Assembly (NCBI GenBank): GCA_032718475.1
Contig: JAUCBJ010004461.1
Location: forward strand, 1 to 52,749
DNA from: Nemertoderma westbladi
Lineage: Eukaryota > Xenacoelomorpha > Nemertodermatida > Nemertodermatidae
Length of the DNA: 52,749 nt
Reading direction: 5' to 3'
Under the pieces are notes generated by a model. The model was not told where the DNA came from and searched no databases. It saw nothing but the letters and a program-made list of their open reading frames with translations. Positions 23,071 to 34,010 of the stretch are shown one piece after another. The translations under genes and the position numbers were made by a program. Position 1 is the stretch's first letter. Each line of letters starts with the position of its first letter.

Positions 23071-24261
23071 TGTTCGCGCTTTCAGACCTTTAGCAGTTTA
23101 ACCTGCCAAATTTAGATGTCTTCTAGATTATAAATCGACTTTAACCTATGACGAGTATTTGATACACTACATTAGCCGAAGCCAGTCTATGCGCGACCAT
23201 TCACCCGCTGGATATACCCGGGAGACTGGATTCGGAAGCTTTGACCTTATTGCGGTGTAGACCTACTGTATTATTCGACTGATTGTTAATATATAATCTC
23301 TGACCAATATTATTCACTTTCGGGAAATATTAACAGTTCCTTTAGGACGTGGCGCTCTAAATATGTAAACAGAGTTATGACTTATACTAGACACAACAGG
23401 ATGGCTATGGATTCACGTATAAAGCGCATTCTTTAGGAGATGCTTCGTTACCTGTCACAGTCATGCACACTACCGCACAATGCTGCACACCGATCTGCCG
23501 ACCTTCACTAATTTTAGTCACATATAAAGAGAACAGCAACAAACACATGTAGTGCCTATGAAATAGCATTAGAATCACTCCAAAACCAATGTAATGTAAG
23601 TCGCAATTGTTATATGTAACCGGTCTCTCTTACCTTCAGTATATCAAGAAGATTGAGGGTTTTATAATAATTTATCGATATTATCCAATATAATAATATT
23701 CCATCAACTGATATAATTAATAACCGACAGTCAATAGCAGTAAAAATGCGGTGCGTAGTTGACAATATGATTTGACACACTGACTGGCCTTGTGTCGTGT
23801 GGCGATATGATGTGGTAACAGTTATACGTTTCTATGACTAAAGCCTACTAATGTTTGGATAAAGTCTGAAACCACAGAAATTCTGAAAGCCGGTCTTCTG
23901 GCATCAGGAAAAAAGGTCAACATAAACAGTAATGCATTGCGCGATTTCCCGGAGGTTTCTGTACAAATAACAGGAGAATCGCTGTGATTGGTTGTCCGAA
24001 CAAAGAGACAAAGGAAAAGCTCCACCTGTACAGATCAGCTGTTAGCCGTCGTCATAGTAACTACACTGTGTCAAGAGGATTTTAGCGTATTGCGACATAA
24101 AATTGCTAGTTATGTCCGCTAAAGTACACATACAGCAGAAATGGCTTTTTATGTCCATTAAAACACCGGTACAGTAAGGAAACGGCTTTTTATGTCCGTT
24201 AAACCAACTACAGAGTACTTTGCGGGAAAAATAACCAGCTAATTCCGCAAAAGCTTTTACA
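23071..24261 (-). repeat. 3' LTR of the 18.4-kb element
   Basis: 1,191 bp, about a dozen differences from the 5' LTR copy. Near 24,100-24,205 it has three imperfect copies of a GGCTTTTTATGTCC(R)TTAAA box in the U3 region (reverse: GGACATAAAAAGCC). It also has a CCAAT box (reverse of ATTGG at about 23,986). Confidence 0.92.
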
Positions 24262-24339
24262 CCGCTCCCATAAAATGGGATTTAATTCTATAAAATATAA
24301 AAAATCACAGTTTCTAAAATATAAAAATACTCTAAACAG

Positions 24340-26115
24340 TTAGTCTTTCTTACGCGGACGGCGTTTACGCAGTTTTTTGAGGCTAGTAAGAGTCCTTTTC
24401 TCTTTGGGGCGAGCCACTTTACTAGGAGGGCTATAACTCCTGGGCGAAGGGTGCAATACAATTGCATCAGAAGGTTTAGGATTACGATCGGTGTATCCGC
24501 CGGTCGAGGTACCTGGTTGATCGATATCAACTTCAGTGGAGCGAGGTCTAACGGCCTTTAGGGCGCGTCTTAGGACAGCAGCTCCTACTGGTCCATGACG
24601 AGTCGTCTAGACAATAGCGGTAGGTGGACCGTGAGTGGTGAGAAACTTCCTCGGTTTAATGGTTCTTTCCAGCTCGCGTTCTCTGGCTCGATATTCGTAG
24701 GGCCGTCAAGATACTTCCTGAAACTCAGGGTGAGAGTTGATAAATAAATCGCCATACTCAGGGTCTTGACGGATGAAATTGATCAAATGGTATGAATTAA
24801 TATCGTTAGGATTGACGTTCCTGAGATATTTTCGAACAAATTTGGTGGAAATATACTCACCAACACGCTTCATTAGTTCGTAACTCGGTGTGCGTGTTTT
24901 TTGTTCAACAGACGCGAATAGATAAGGATGGAACGCGTGAACTCCCTCGTAGGCGCGTCCAGGGTAATAGCGATGGCGTGACTCACAATGTAAATCCGCG
25001 TTCACTTCCCAAGCTCGGATGTAGCGCAGGGTAATCATCTCATCTACGCTTTCCAAATCCCGGTTAAAAGGGCAATTAAAACTGGCATGTCCTTTAAGTT
25101 GACAGTGGTGGCATTGAGTCATAAATTGGGGGCAGACTGCAAAAATGTGCGAGTTATTAAGTCTGCAATACGCACAATAGATCTCCATCATCGGTTGTTC
25201 ATGGAAATAGGAGCAGGGTACGTCTGAGTCCATAGGGGTGAAATGATCTCTCGATGAGCATAATCGGCAACGTTTTCGAGAAACATAGTTGGCATGCCGA
25301 TAATCGTATGCGGTGAGACATTGTGGACCTTGATACCATTCCAATACGTAGTCGTTATCGCTGCTCCGGGGCGCTGTAGGCTGAATCTCCTCAGATTCTA
25401 AGCATGTTGGTTCGTCTTCCAATTGCATAGATGAGATAGGTGCGGCTGTCTCCGCAAGCGAACCCACTGTCTGAACTTCCACGACAGAATAACCCGTGGG
25501 TATTCGAGGTCTTTGTATAACAGATGAATGCAAGTTCTGTATACAAACGTCCTTGAAAAGGGCAAATCCCGCGCTGTCTAACTTCTCTGCAGCTGAGTCT
25601 CTTAGGCTGAGTTTGGTCAGAGCGCGGTCCTTGAACTGACTATCAACATTACGGAACGGAGTCAGAAAGCGCCTGAAACATTCGAAGCGGATGAATTTAT
25701 TGAGTTCATCTAGCTTGGCGAGTTTGGTTCCAAGTATTAAGGGATGGGCGCGTATGGTACGACTGCACACATCGGCTAGCCAACCGGCAAGTGCGGCGTT
25801 TTCAAAGATCGTGTATATAGCTAAGGAGGGACGAAGTGGAACACTCATAAAGCTATACACGGCGCCAGGTGCGGTCAATGGTCCGTCAAAATATAATCGA
25901 GAATAATGATCTCCATATACTTGTTGGTAATTGATAGGATTGCCAACCTTGAAATTCCATCCGTATTCTTGAAAGGCAAGATGTCCGATGGAGGTTCGTT
26001 GTACTTTAGTAATGCCGCTAGGTGTATTTGCATACATAGTGCGGAAGAAACCTCGGCCTTCTGCCCAGGGAGCAATCAGCTGAGTATCGATGAAAGGGTA
26101 TGGAATGTTCTCCAT
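24340..26115 (-). pseudogene. ORF3: zinc-knuckle protein gene after pol, two in-frame stops
   Basis: The ATG is at 26,115 (MENIPYPF...). The frame is open to a TGA at 24,706, then has a TAG at 24,607, and ends at a natural stop at 24,340: 592 codons in one frame. Residues 1-250 are of unknown type. Residues 283-301, 314-328 and 335-348 are cysteine clusters; the last, CHHCQLKGHASFNC, is a perfect CX2CX4HX4C knuckle, and the one before is CX2CX5HX4C. A conserved block RNVNPNDINSYHLINFIRQ follows. The C-terminus is very basic (LKKLRKRRPRKKD). There is no signal peptide and no membrane segment, so it does not look like an envelope despite its position. It may be a nucleic-acid-binding or gag-like accessory protein. 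The copy at 51,760-52,610 lacks both stops. Confidence 0.75.
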
Positions 26116-26899
26116 GTTCCCGTTGTATGCCTAACATGTTTTCCGACAGTGATGGTAGAGCAGAGGAAAAACTATTTCGCATTCTGAAATATTCAGAAAT
26201 ACGATCTCAGTAGGAGGATTCAAACGTTCGAAGACTATCTCCAAATGAATTTATCCCCAGTGATTAGGGGGGTGAACAACCAGATTTATGACACATAATG
26301 GTACCAGTTGTTCACAAACTATCCGCGTGCCCTTTCAGTCCTTGTATCACGGTTGTGGACTTAAGGAAATTATTGATGGTTGATTTTCTAATCAACAACG
26401 AGAGGGTGGAAGTTGATATCATAAATATCAACAGAATGTGACATGGATATGAGGTGCGGACACCAATATAAGCATCCACATTAATAGTAAGGGATGGGAG
26501 GTTTAGTAAGAGACAGTATGATCAATACCATGATACGGCAATGATTGGTCGATCGTTTCCCAAAGCTCCGAGCGCATTGGGAAGAGAAGGTGGGACGAAA
26601 TATGTTGTATTTTCAATAGCGATGTATAGAGGGATAAGGGTAGTAAAGAGGAGGAAGGATATATGGTAGTATCTGTAAGATACCACGATGGACTTGTTTT
26701 CTGTTATGTCACCATTTATTCTTGCTCTTCAATTGCGACACTGATCACAATAATTCAGGAAGATGATGAAATAAGAGAAAATTACAGCCTCCCGAAGGAG
26801 ACCGCCCGCGAGCACCCGTGCCCCGGGGAAAATTATTCACATTATGGATCCTGGACATCAATGTATGTCTTTTCTCCAGTAGTTCTCCTCTACTTGTCT
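26116..26899 (-). other. Spacer inside LTR element, no gene seen
   Basis: 784 bp between the 132-codon ORF and ORF3. In sense direction a ATATTTCAG acceptor-like word occurs near 26,190, and the 132-codon ORF ends in an AAGGTTTGT donor-like word, so splicing is possible but unproven. The plus-strand frame 26,663-27,007 is a shadow. Confidence 0.4.
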
Positions 26900-27298
26900 T
26901 TACAAACCTTCTTCCTCATTCCATCTTTCGAGTCGGTTTCGAATATAATTCTCGTGTTCTATTCTCAGTTTATCGTTCCGACTCCGCTGGGTATGATATT
27001 TAAATAAAACCATTTCCCTTTCGGTGTCTACATCGTCCGTATCGTGTAAATCGATAGGATGGCCAGTAGTTAAGAAGTCCATATACGTACCATTACGATG
27101 CGTATAGCGAGCGGTGAATTTTCTATAGTCCAATTCACGCGTAAGTTGCTCCTGGGACATTGGCGGTTCGATATAACGACCATCGTCCTCCGTAGTAGTT
27201 GGACCAGCGTCGCCGCGAATCAAGCTATCGACAAACGCTTGTAAAGGTAGAGTATATCGCTCCCTGATACCAAGATCATCTTCTATCAACTCAGTCAT
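26900..27298 (-). CDS. 132-codon hypothetical protein of the LTR element
   Basis: It is open from ATG at 27,298 (MTELIEDDLGIRERYTLP) to a stop at 26,900 (ends RLERWNEEEGL). The protein is highly charged, acidic at both ends, with an Arg/Lys-rich stretch near residues 100-125 (YHTQRSRNDKLRIEHENY). No signal peptide, membrane segment or cysteine motif is present. I do not recognise the family. It lies between integrase and ORF3 in the same sense as both, so it is probably an accessory ORF or the first exon of ORF3; a donor-like AAGGTTTGT overlaps its end. Chance cannot be excluded at this length, but an unbroken 132-codon frame in the coding sense of the element favours a real ORF. Confidence 0.45.
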   Translation of the reverse strand: MTELIEDDLGIRERYTLPLQAFVDSLIRGDAGPTTTEDDGRYIEPPMSQEQLTRELDYRKFTARYTHRNGTYMDFLTTGHPIDLHDTDDVDTEREMVLFKYHTQRSRNDKLRIEHENYIRNRLERWNEEEGL

Positions 27299-28932
27299 AT
27301 CTGCTACATGAGTTTATCAATATTATAATGAGTTTATATTTAGGCTAGCGGGCGTCGCTGCCTACCCCTCTCTGCCCCCGGACAGTGCAAGATCCTCAGC
27401 GCCGATGTACCGTCGTCGCTGTGCTTTCGCCAACGTAGTAGCTACACAACGACAACGATAACCGGCACAAGTCACTCCACTGTCCGTCCCAAAGGCTTAG
27501 ATTTACTTCAGGTTCTTGCTGCAGAGTTAGGGCTACTTTCACAATTGCGACTCGCTACTGTAAACACACTTTAGTAGTAACATTCACCTATAAACGCACA
27601 AAGTCCACACAACTGTCACAAATTGTACACATTCGGGCCATTTGTCCGTTAGTCAAGTGCCTTCCAGAATGCCATGTTATTATTATGTATCCTTGGATAC
27701 TAGCAGTGTGCTATTTATTCCCTATACTATTCAATGGGGTAAGCTTTCTATTGTTCTTTTATCTCACTTCTAATTCTAGCGTGGTTGTTGCTATGGTGAC
27801 ATTATGGAAAGCTAGCGGTAGAATTAGGGTAATTCTCATGCATACAGATCTGGGATGCTATTTAATAGTAATTCTTTAATTGTCAATATTCCTCTTTATA
27901 CATGATTTTATGAATTTTGTCGGCTATTGACTATATATTGGAGGTTCTCGCACACTAATATACTTAATAGGGTGAATCTCCGCTCCCATGATCTATTAAT
28001 TAATGGAATTTTGGGAATGTTATAAATTGTACAAAAATGACAATTTATCAAATTCATTAAAATATGAATTTAAATTTATTCCCGTAAATTTTATTATTTA
28101 ATATTATAATAGACATAATTTTATTCCAGAACATGTCTGGGGACTGGGATCCTTAATTCTAGGAAATTGGTCTTTTAAATATATCGGTGGGTGCTACGAT
28201 ATCTTAATAGACTAGAATTTTATAGGATCTAAAATTCGACAGATTTTGTAAATATTAATAATTAATATTTAGGATGGGCACCAGTTTATTCCAGAACTTG
28301 TCTGGGGACGTTAACCACTGATTCTAGAATTTTGTCTTTCAAGTATATCGGTGGGTGCCGCGATATCTTAATCGACTAGAATTGCAGATGGTCAAAGGGT
28401 TTAACAGATTTATTTTGCGTTATACGCTACTGTTAAAGGGACATCACGCTACTATATGTATTATTTAATATACGGTATGAGAGCAATATCGCACGAAGCA
28501 ATGTCAGTGAGAAGAGGCAAGTCGTTTCCAAGGTCTACCCAGAGCTTGGTTTAGCCGAGACACGAGGATCTGAATTTTGCATTCCTAATACTCTGCTTAC
28601 CAATAATACTTAAATATAGTAGGAGCTTTATTGTACTTTAATAAGTACGGATATTTCATCTTACTGTAGTTACGTATTTGTAATGTAATACGGACAGTAA
28701 GGAAAGAGAAAAAGAATTATTTCTCGCCGTCACTGTAAATATATAATATATAAGTAATTAAGTAATAAACACTAATATATATTGCACTAATCTACTAAAT
28801 AACCGCTAAAATAACATTCTACTAAATAAAATTAAAGAAAACGATTATAATAAAATTACAAAATAATACATACATAAATATAAAATAATAAGAATATAAA
28901 ATAGTATAGTCACACACCCACTCCAGACGTTG
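27299..28932 (-). other. 1.6-kb non-coding spacer of the LTR element
   Basis: It lies between integrase and the 132-codon ORF and has no credible ORF. Near 27,350-27,480 it is GC-rich with several short CG words; the rest is AT-rich. It holds the 100-bp direct repeat listed at 28,121-28,383. Confidence 0.5.
28121..28383. repeat. Two 99-bp imperfect direct repeats
   Basis: 28,121-28,219 and 28,286-28,383 share TTATTCCAGAAC-TGTCTGGGGAC, TATATCGGTGGGTGC and CGATATCTTAAT-GACTAGAATT at an offset of 165 bp, with roughly 80 percent identity by eye. Confidence 0.8.
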
Positions 28933-30146
28933 TTAAGTTGGGGAGTCCCTAGATGTTTGTTGGATTAGGGAGGTGGTCGTGGGAAGAGTATCTTGCCTTC
29001 CATAGTTTCCGGAGAGTTCTCTGTCTCTTTCCAGTAAACATAAACGACCAACTGGGCGATTGAGCTGCTGTGTCTCGAAGACAATTCCCGGTTTCTTAAA
29101 GTTACGTCGCATGACGATGAGTTCTACCGATCGCACCAAACCGTCATCCGAGATATGAGTCTCGATGATACAACCTGTCTGCCACCGCTTACGTGGAAGA
29201 TCGGAATCCACAATAAGGACCATGTCTCCAGCGCTGACGTTTTCTTGCTGCGCAAACCACTTAGTTCGAAGTTGTAGCGTGGGCAGATAATGTTTTTCGA
29301 AATGGTCAGCGAAACGACGGGATAACAACTGCATAAGTTGCCAAGTTTGCCGGCAGTATTCGTCTCCGTCTGTGATTTCCGATCGTGGGAGCATGGCTAC
29401 CGGTTTCTTCAGTAGGAAGTGCGCGGGTGTTAGCGCTTCCAGGGAATCGGGACTCGATGAGACTGGCATAAGCGGTCTCTCGTTGAGATAGGCGGAGATT
29501 TCCTCCATTAACGTCCGCAAAAGTTCGTCGGTGAGATACGCGCGGCACGGCACTATGAAGTGAAATGCGGTCTTCACGCTCCTGATTAATCTCTCCCAAC
29601 TTCCTCCCCACCAAGGGGCGTCGGCGGCATTGAAGGTCCAGCTAGACACTGTTACCCTTAGCTGATCGTCCACCTGTCTTTGGTTCCAATCTTTGACGTA
29701 AGCTTTGATTTCATTGTTGGCACCAATGAAGTTCGTTCCCTTATCAGATCTCATCGTGTTACTAGTTCCAAAGCGAGCGATCTGTCGTTGTAAGCTCAAT
29801 AGGAAGCTGTTGGTAGATAAATCGTTCACCATATCGAGATGGATAGCTCTACAAGTCATACAAACAAAGATGACACACCATCTCTTGACTATAGTCCTAG
29901 CACGATATACTTCAATAGGGCCAAATAAATCTACACCGGTATTAGTAAAGGGTGGTTCATAGAAGCTTACTCGTTCCCTAGGTAATTCTGCCTCTCGCTG
30001 TGTTAAAGGCCTACTGAATGCTTTCCTACAGGGTATGCAGTTCCTAAGAACTTGGTTCAGAGCTCTACGGGGTTTATAAAAATAATAGCGAGTTCGAATT
30101 TCGCTAAGAACTCGTTCTCTACCAGCATGATAAAGTTTGCCAACGT
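28933..30146 (-). pseudogene. BEL/Pao integrase region of pol
   Basis: The open frame runs from about 30,146 down to the stop at 28,933. It starts inside the HHCC zinc finger: KLYHAGRERVLSEIRTRYYF ... RNCIPCRK, so the first His-bearing part is lost by a deletion. The catalytic triad is present: NTGVDLFGPIEV (D), MRSDKGTNFIGANNE (D) and WWGGSWERLIRSVK (E). A DUF5641-type C-terminal domain follows (AGDMVLIVDSDLPRKRWQTG, then SVELIV). The core and C-terminal domain look intact; only the N-terminal join to the RNase H frame is broken near 30,145. Shadows on other frames are ignored. The integrase would join element DNA to the host and make the 5-bp duplication seen here. Confidence 0.85.
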
Positions 30147-31928
30147 ATCAACCCATCTATCATTGTGCTAGGGAAACGATCCCTTAAGCGCATCTGTGGA
30201 TTTCTCAACAACAGGAAATACTTATCGGAATCCTCATAGCATTGCAGGAGTCTCAGCATCTGCTTGTTGGTTTCTTCATGCTCCTGATAACTTATCTTCT
30301 CCTTCAGAAACCTGTCGGATATCTTATATTTGGGAAGATCTTTAACAACATGGACCTGCACAGATGTCAGTGGAGAGGTATCACTATTAGTCTTCGCCCT
30401 GGAGTAATGATGATGAAAACATCGTTTTAAATATGTAACGGCCTTACAGAGCCGGTTCCAGGAACTGTAGTGATATATCGCTCTCTGCAGGAGAGGTGAG
30501 AGTCCTTGCGAGACGTCTGGTATTCCAGATTTCCAATCCCTCTCTCTGATTTCCACAACAGACTTATTTGTGGCTGTGGGTTTCGGATCCAAAGCGTCGT
30601 CTCCGGAAGTGTGTAGTACAGACAGATCTACCACGGGTTTAAATAACTTCGATTTACTCGCCTGCGTTTTAGGTTTGACTTTCTCCGCTCCCTTGGCCTG
30701 TCTAATCTCTGTCGTAGTAAGATGAGGAGGCCATTCATCCTCTTCCTTGCTTAGGAAGTCGGGTCCACCTAACCAGTCTGGAGTATCTATCAGTTCTTGT
30801 GGAGTTGCTCCCCTGGAGGCGATGTCTGCTGGATTAATCGTTCCGGGGCAATGTCTCCATTGATCCATCTTCGTGCGACTAAGTATAATGGCTACTCTGT
30901 TGGTAACGAAGACGCTGAACTGACAGACTTCATTGGTTATATACTCCAACATGAGTAAAGCATCAGTCCAATAGACAGTTTTCTCCAGTGGATAGTCGAT
31001 CTGTTCTGTTACATTCCGGCCTATAGCTGTAGTGTATAGAGCCGCTTTTAACTCCGCTCGAGGAACTTTCACCTTGTTGTTTATCAATGCCTTAGAGGTA
31101 ACCAAGGCGACTTTGATTCCATCCGGAGTTTCCACTCTCAGGTAGGCTACTATACCTATTCCCATATCGCTGGCGTTTCCAAACACATGGAGTTGATAGG
31201 AATACGTAGGGAGAACATGACCAAAATATGAACGGGAAATTATAAAGTTCTCGATGGCTGGTAGAGAATCTTCCCATTTCATCCACTTCTTTAATAATTC
31301 TCCCTTAAGTGGATCGTCCCATGAGTGGTTTTCAAGCCACATTTGTTGTACTAAACTCCGAGCAATCAATATAACTGGGCTAATGAATCCCAATGGATCG
31401 AAATAAGTGCTCAGGATGTTTAGTCCGAACTGGATTATCTCGCTGTTTTAGCTGGAAAAACAGGATATCTCTCTCTGTGTCCCATTTCAAACCAAGTGTC
31501 TTGGTCTCTGGAAGATCATCTTTGATTAGGTCTAGGTCTTTCGCTCCTCGATCTTCTACCGGGATCGATTCCAGAAACTCACGGGAGTTGCTGGTGAATT
31601 TAGTTAATCGAAATCCACCTTTTTTTAAGCACTCTACCGTTCCTTTGGCGACATCAATGGCTTCTTCCACAGATGGAAGGGACTTTAGATTGTCGTCCAT
31701 GTATATATCTCGTTTGATGTTGTCGATCACCTCTTTTGAGAAGGCGTCCCGGTTGTCATCAGCAGTGGTGCGCACCACTGAGCAGGCGTTTGAAGGGCTT
31801 GAGATGATCCCAAAAGCCTGGATGGTCATCCAATACTCCACCGGTTTCTGGTTGAGGTCTCCTTCAGGCCACCACAGAAATCGTAGGCTGTCTCGATCCC
31901 TATCCAGCGCCTTGACTTGTAAGAACAT
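30119..31928 (-). pseudogene. BEL/Pao RT (C-terminal part) and RNase H
   Basis: Frame 31,928-31,380 carries the RT palm: MFLQVKALDRDRDSLRFLWW, then SSPSNACSVV and the catalytic IYMDDNL at about residues 75-80 (BEL elements usually have YVDD). A one-base shift near 31,425 leads into frame 31,393-30,119. That frame has GFISPVILIARSLVQQMW (Pao-specific linker) and RNase H: HVFGNASDMGIGIVAYLR, KVPRAELKAALY, VYWTDALLMLEY and NPADIASRG. In the first RNase H motif the usual catalytic Asp (F-D-A-S) is Asn here. The frame ends DGLIRW at 30,119, short of the linker to integrase. Confidence 0.85.
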
Positions 31929-31933
31929 GCCTT

Positions 31934-34010
31934 CTATATCGGAGGCGAAACTGGTAACAACTCGGAATTAAGGGATTGGCCCATGTAGAGGGCGGAGCCG
32001 TCGAATACTACTCGTACCTCATGAGGTTTACCGGGTTTGGGAATGTAATGATGTGTTAAATAGTACGTTCTTTCAGTTAGGGGTGTTCCTTCCGGTACTC
32101 GCTCCGCATATCCCTTATTAATAAATTTCTTCAACTGAGTCTGATACATTTCTTTAGCTGAAGCATTTGCCGTAAGGCGTCGATGTAGTTGAGCAATTCT
32201 TTTTTCCGCCAAGGGTCGGTTGTTTATGAACTTTGGTTCTCGCTTTCGGAATGGGAGACCGATCTCATATCTACCTTGATCTTTAAGAAAACGTGTAGTT
32301 GTCTCCTGGATCTGCTTGGCTCTTTCTTCTTCTACCGATAGGGCCTTATCGTAGGAATTGGGCTCTACATCCTCTTGAGTAAAGAATCGTACGGCGTGTT
32401 CATCTCGAGTTTTCGTGTTATATCTCTCTATTACTTCATTCAGTTTGTCGTTATAGTCGACTCGTTCTGATGGACTAATGACTTGACATAAGTTTACTTG
32501 GTTTTGCCAAGTCTCGTTTTCCGTAAGGATATCGATGTTATTCTCCTCGTCGAAGAGCTGGTGGATATTGTCATTATCTGAGGAGTATGGTATTCCCTCA
32601 GTTGGGTCGTCAACTTCACTGCTCTCCACTTCCCATTCACTTAATTGATATACCTGTTCTTTTGGTAATCTTTCCATAAGAGTTCGACGGGAAGGGCCAG
32701 TAAAGTACCAACCTACTCTAGTTCTTCCCGCATAGACTTGTAATGGTTGCGGTTGAGCAGGCCGTTTCTCCAATGTCTCAAGCGCTTCATGCGCATTTTG
32801 GCCGATGAGTATTTGCACTCCAGGGTAATCTGTGTTGAATCTAGGTATATTAAGCTGCTGGGTGGAATCGTCCTCATCCCAGTTATAAGGTTCTACTTGG
32901 CTGGTAGCGAAGTTCTTTATCGCCACCATCTTTACTGATCTTATGCTATGTTCTCCTAGTTCATCCTGGGTGGTGGACAACGCACCTACATAATAATCCG
33001 CTATTACTGTAGATTTCCAAAGCTGCATAATTCCTGACATGTTTAACTTAGTTCGGAACTTGGGTTGTCCAGCAAAGATGTCTTCGGCTAGTTCTTTGTC
33101 GATGAATGTTCCTGTGCTACCGGAGTCAAGGAGGGCGTTCACTATATAACTCCTTTTAGGTCCGTGGACCCTTAACTGCACTACGGGAAATTCACGGATT
33201 CTTACATTGGAAGTTGGTGCTTTCCAAGATGGTTGTCGGTCAGAAGTAGTTAGGGTGAGCTCGCAGTCTGTGTCTTTTTCATACGTAAGTGCTCGATACA
33301 CTGCAGTATTTATCATGTAACAGGATTCATCTTCGTCGGAGAATTCGTCCGTATAGAATCCTTCCATCTCAGAACTTTGGTCAGTGTCGTTCACATCACT
33401 GAATTGGACATGTAGTTCTGAATCACTTACCTGACTCGGGCTGTTTCGTTCGAATTCAGTGTGCAACAAGATATGATGTTTTGCGCCGCACTTCGCACAC
33501 CTTGCATCGGAGTAACAGGTTCGCCTTTGGTGTCCTTGTCTGAGGCAATTATAACACAACCGCTTATCCCACATGACTTCCCGTCTATCCTTTAATGATT
33601 TCTTTAGGAATTCATCACACACATTCAAACGGTGGGTCCCGTCGCATAGCGCACATTTCGGTTTGATGTTACTTACCTTATTTTGAGTAACATTGTGCAC
33701 ACTCGTTCTTTCTTCGGGCTTTCTTAACTGAATTCTCTTAGGAGACGTAGGAGGAGTTTTTCTTACCTGTTCTCTCCTGTCATTGGTTCGAGACTTGAAT
33801 TTACTTACGTCTTTAGGCGTTTTATTGACATAATAAGATCTTTCAGTGTCTTTCCCGCTGTCTTCTTCTTGAGAAGCCTGGCTTTCGCCGTCGTCGGTAT
33901 AACACACTGGTGTTACTTTTCTCCTAGAAACGGGTTTCTCACTTACCTTGTTTTCCGGTGTCTTCTCTCTGGACTGCTTAGGAGCTGTAATTTCACTTCT
34001 CCATCTAAGA
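31934..34010 (-). pseudogene. BEL/Pao zinc knuckles, protease and RT N-terminus
   Basis: Frame 33,907-31,934 (open upstream to about 34,010). Knuckle-like clusters lie at residues 85-97 (CALCDGTHRLNVC), 118-131 (CYNCLRQGHQRRTC, canonical CX2CX4HX4C) and 137-149 (CAKCGAKHHILLH). A retropepsin active site, ALLDSGSTGTFID, is at about residue 259. The RT N-terminus has YYLTHHYIPKPGKPHEVRVV and FDGSA-GQSLNSELL. The segment that normally follows (LT-LGVLLRFR up to the DIE-MF motif) is missing, and the frame changes at 31,930: a deletion of about 20-25 codons plus a frameshift. The frame is -1 relative to gag and overlaps its end by about 75 nt. Confidence 0.85.

Noticed and set aside
33943-34010. 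Programmed -1 frameshift site between gag and pol
   Set aside because: The overlap is in the -1 frame, but I see no standard slippery heptamer, so I do not claim it.
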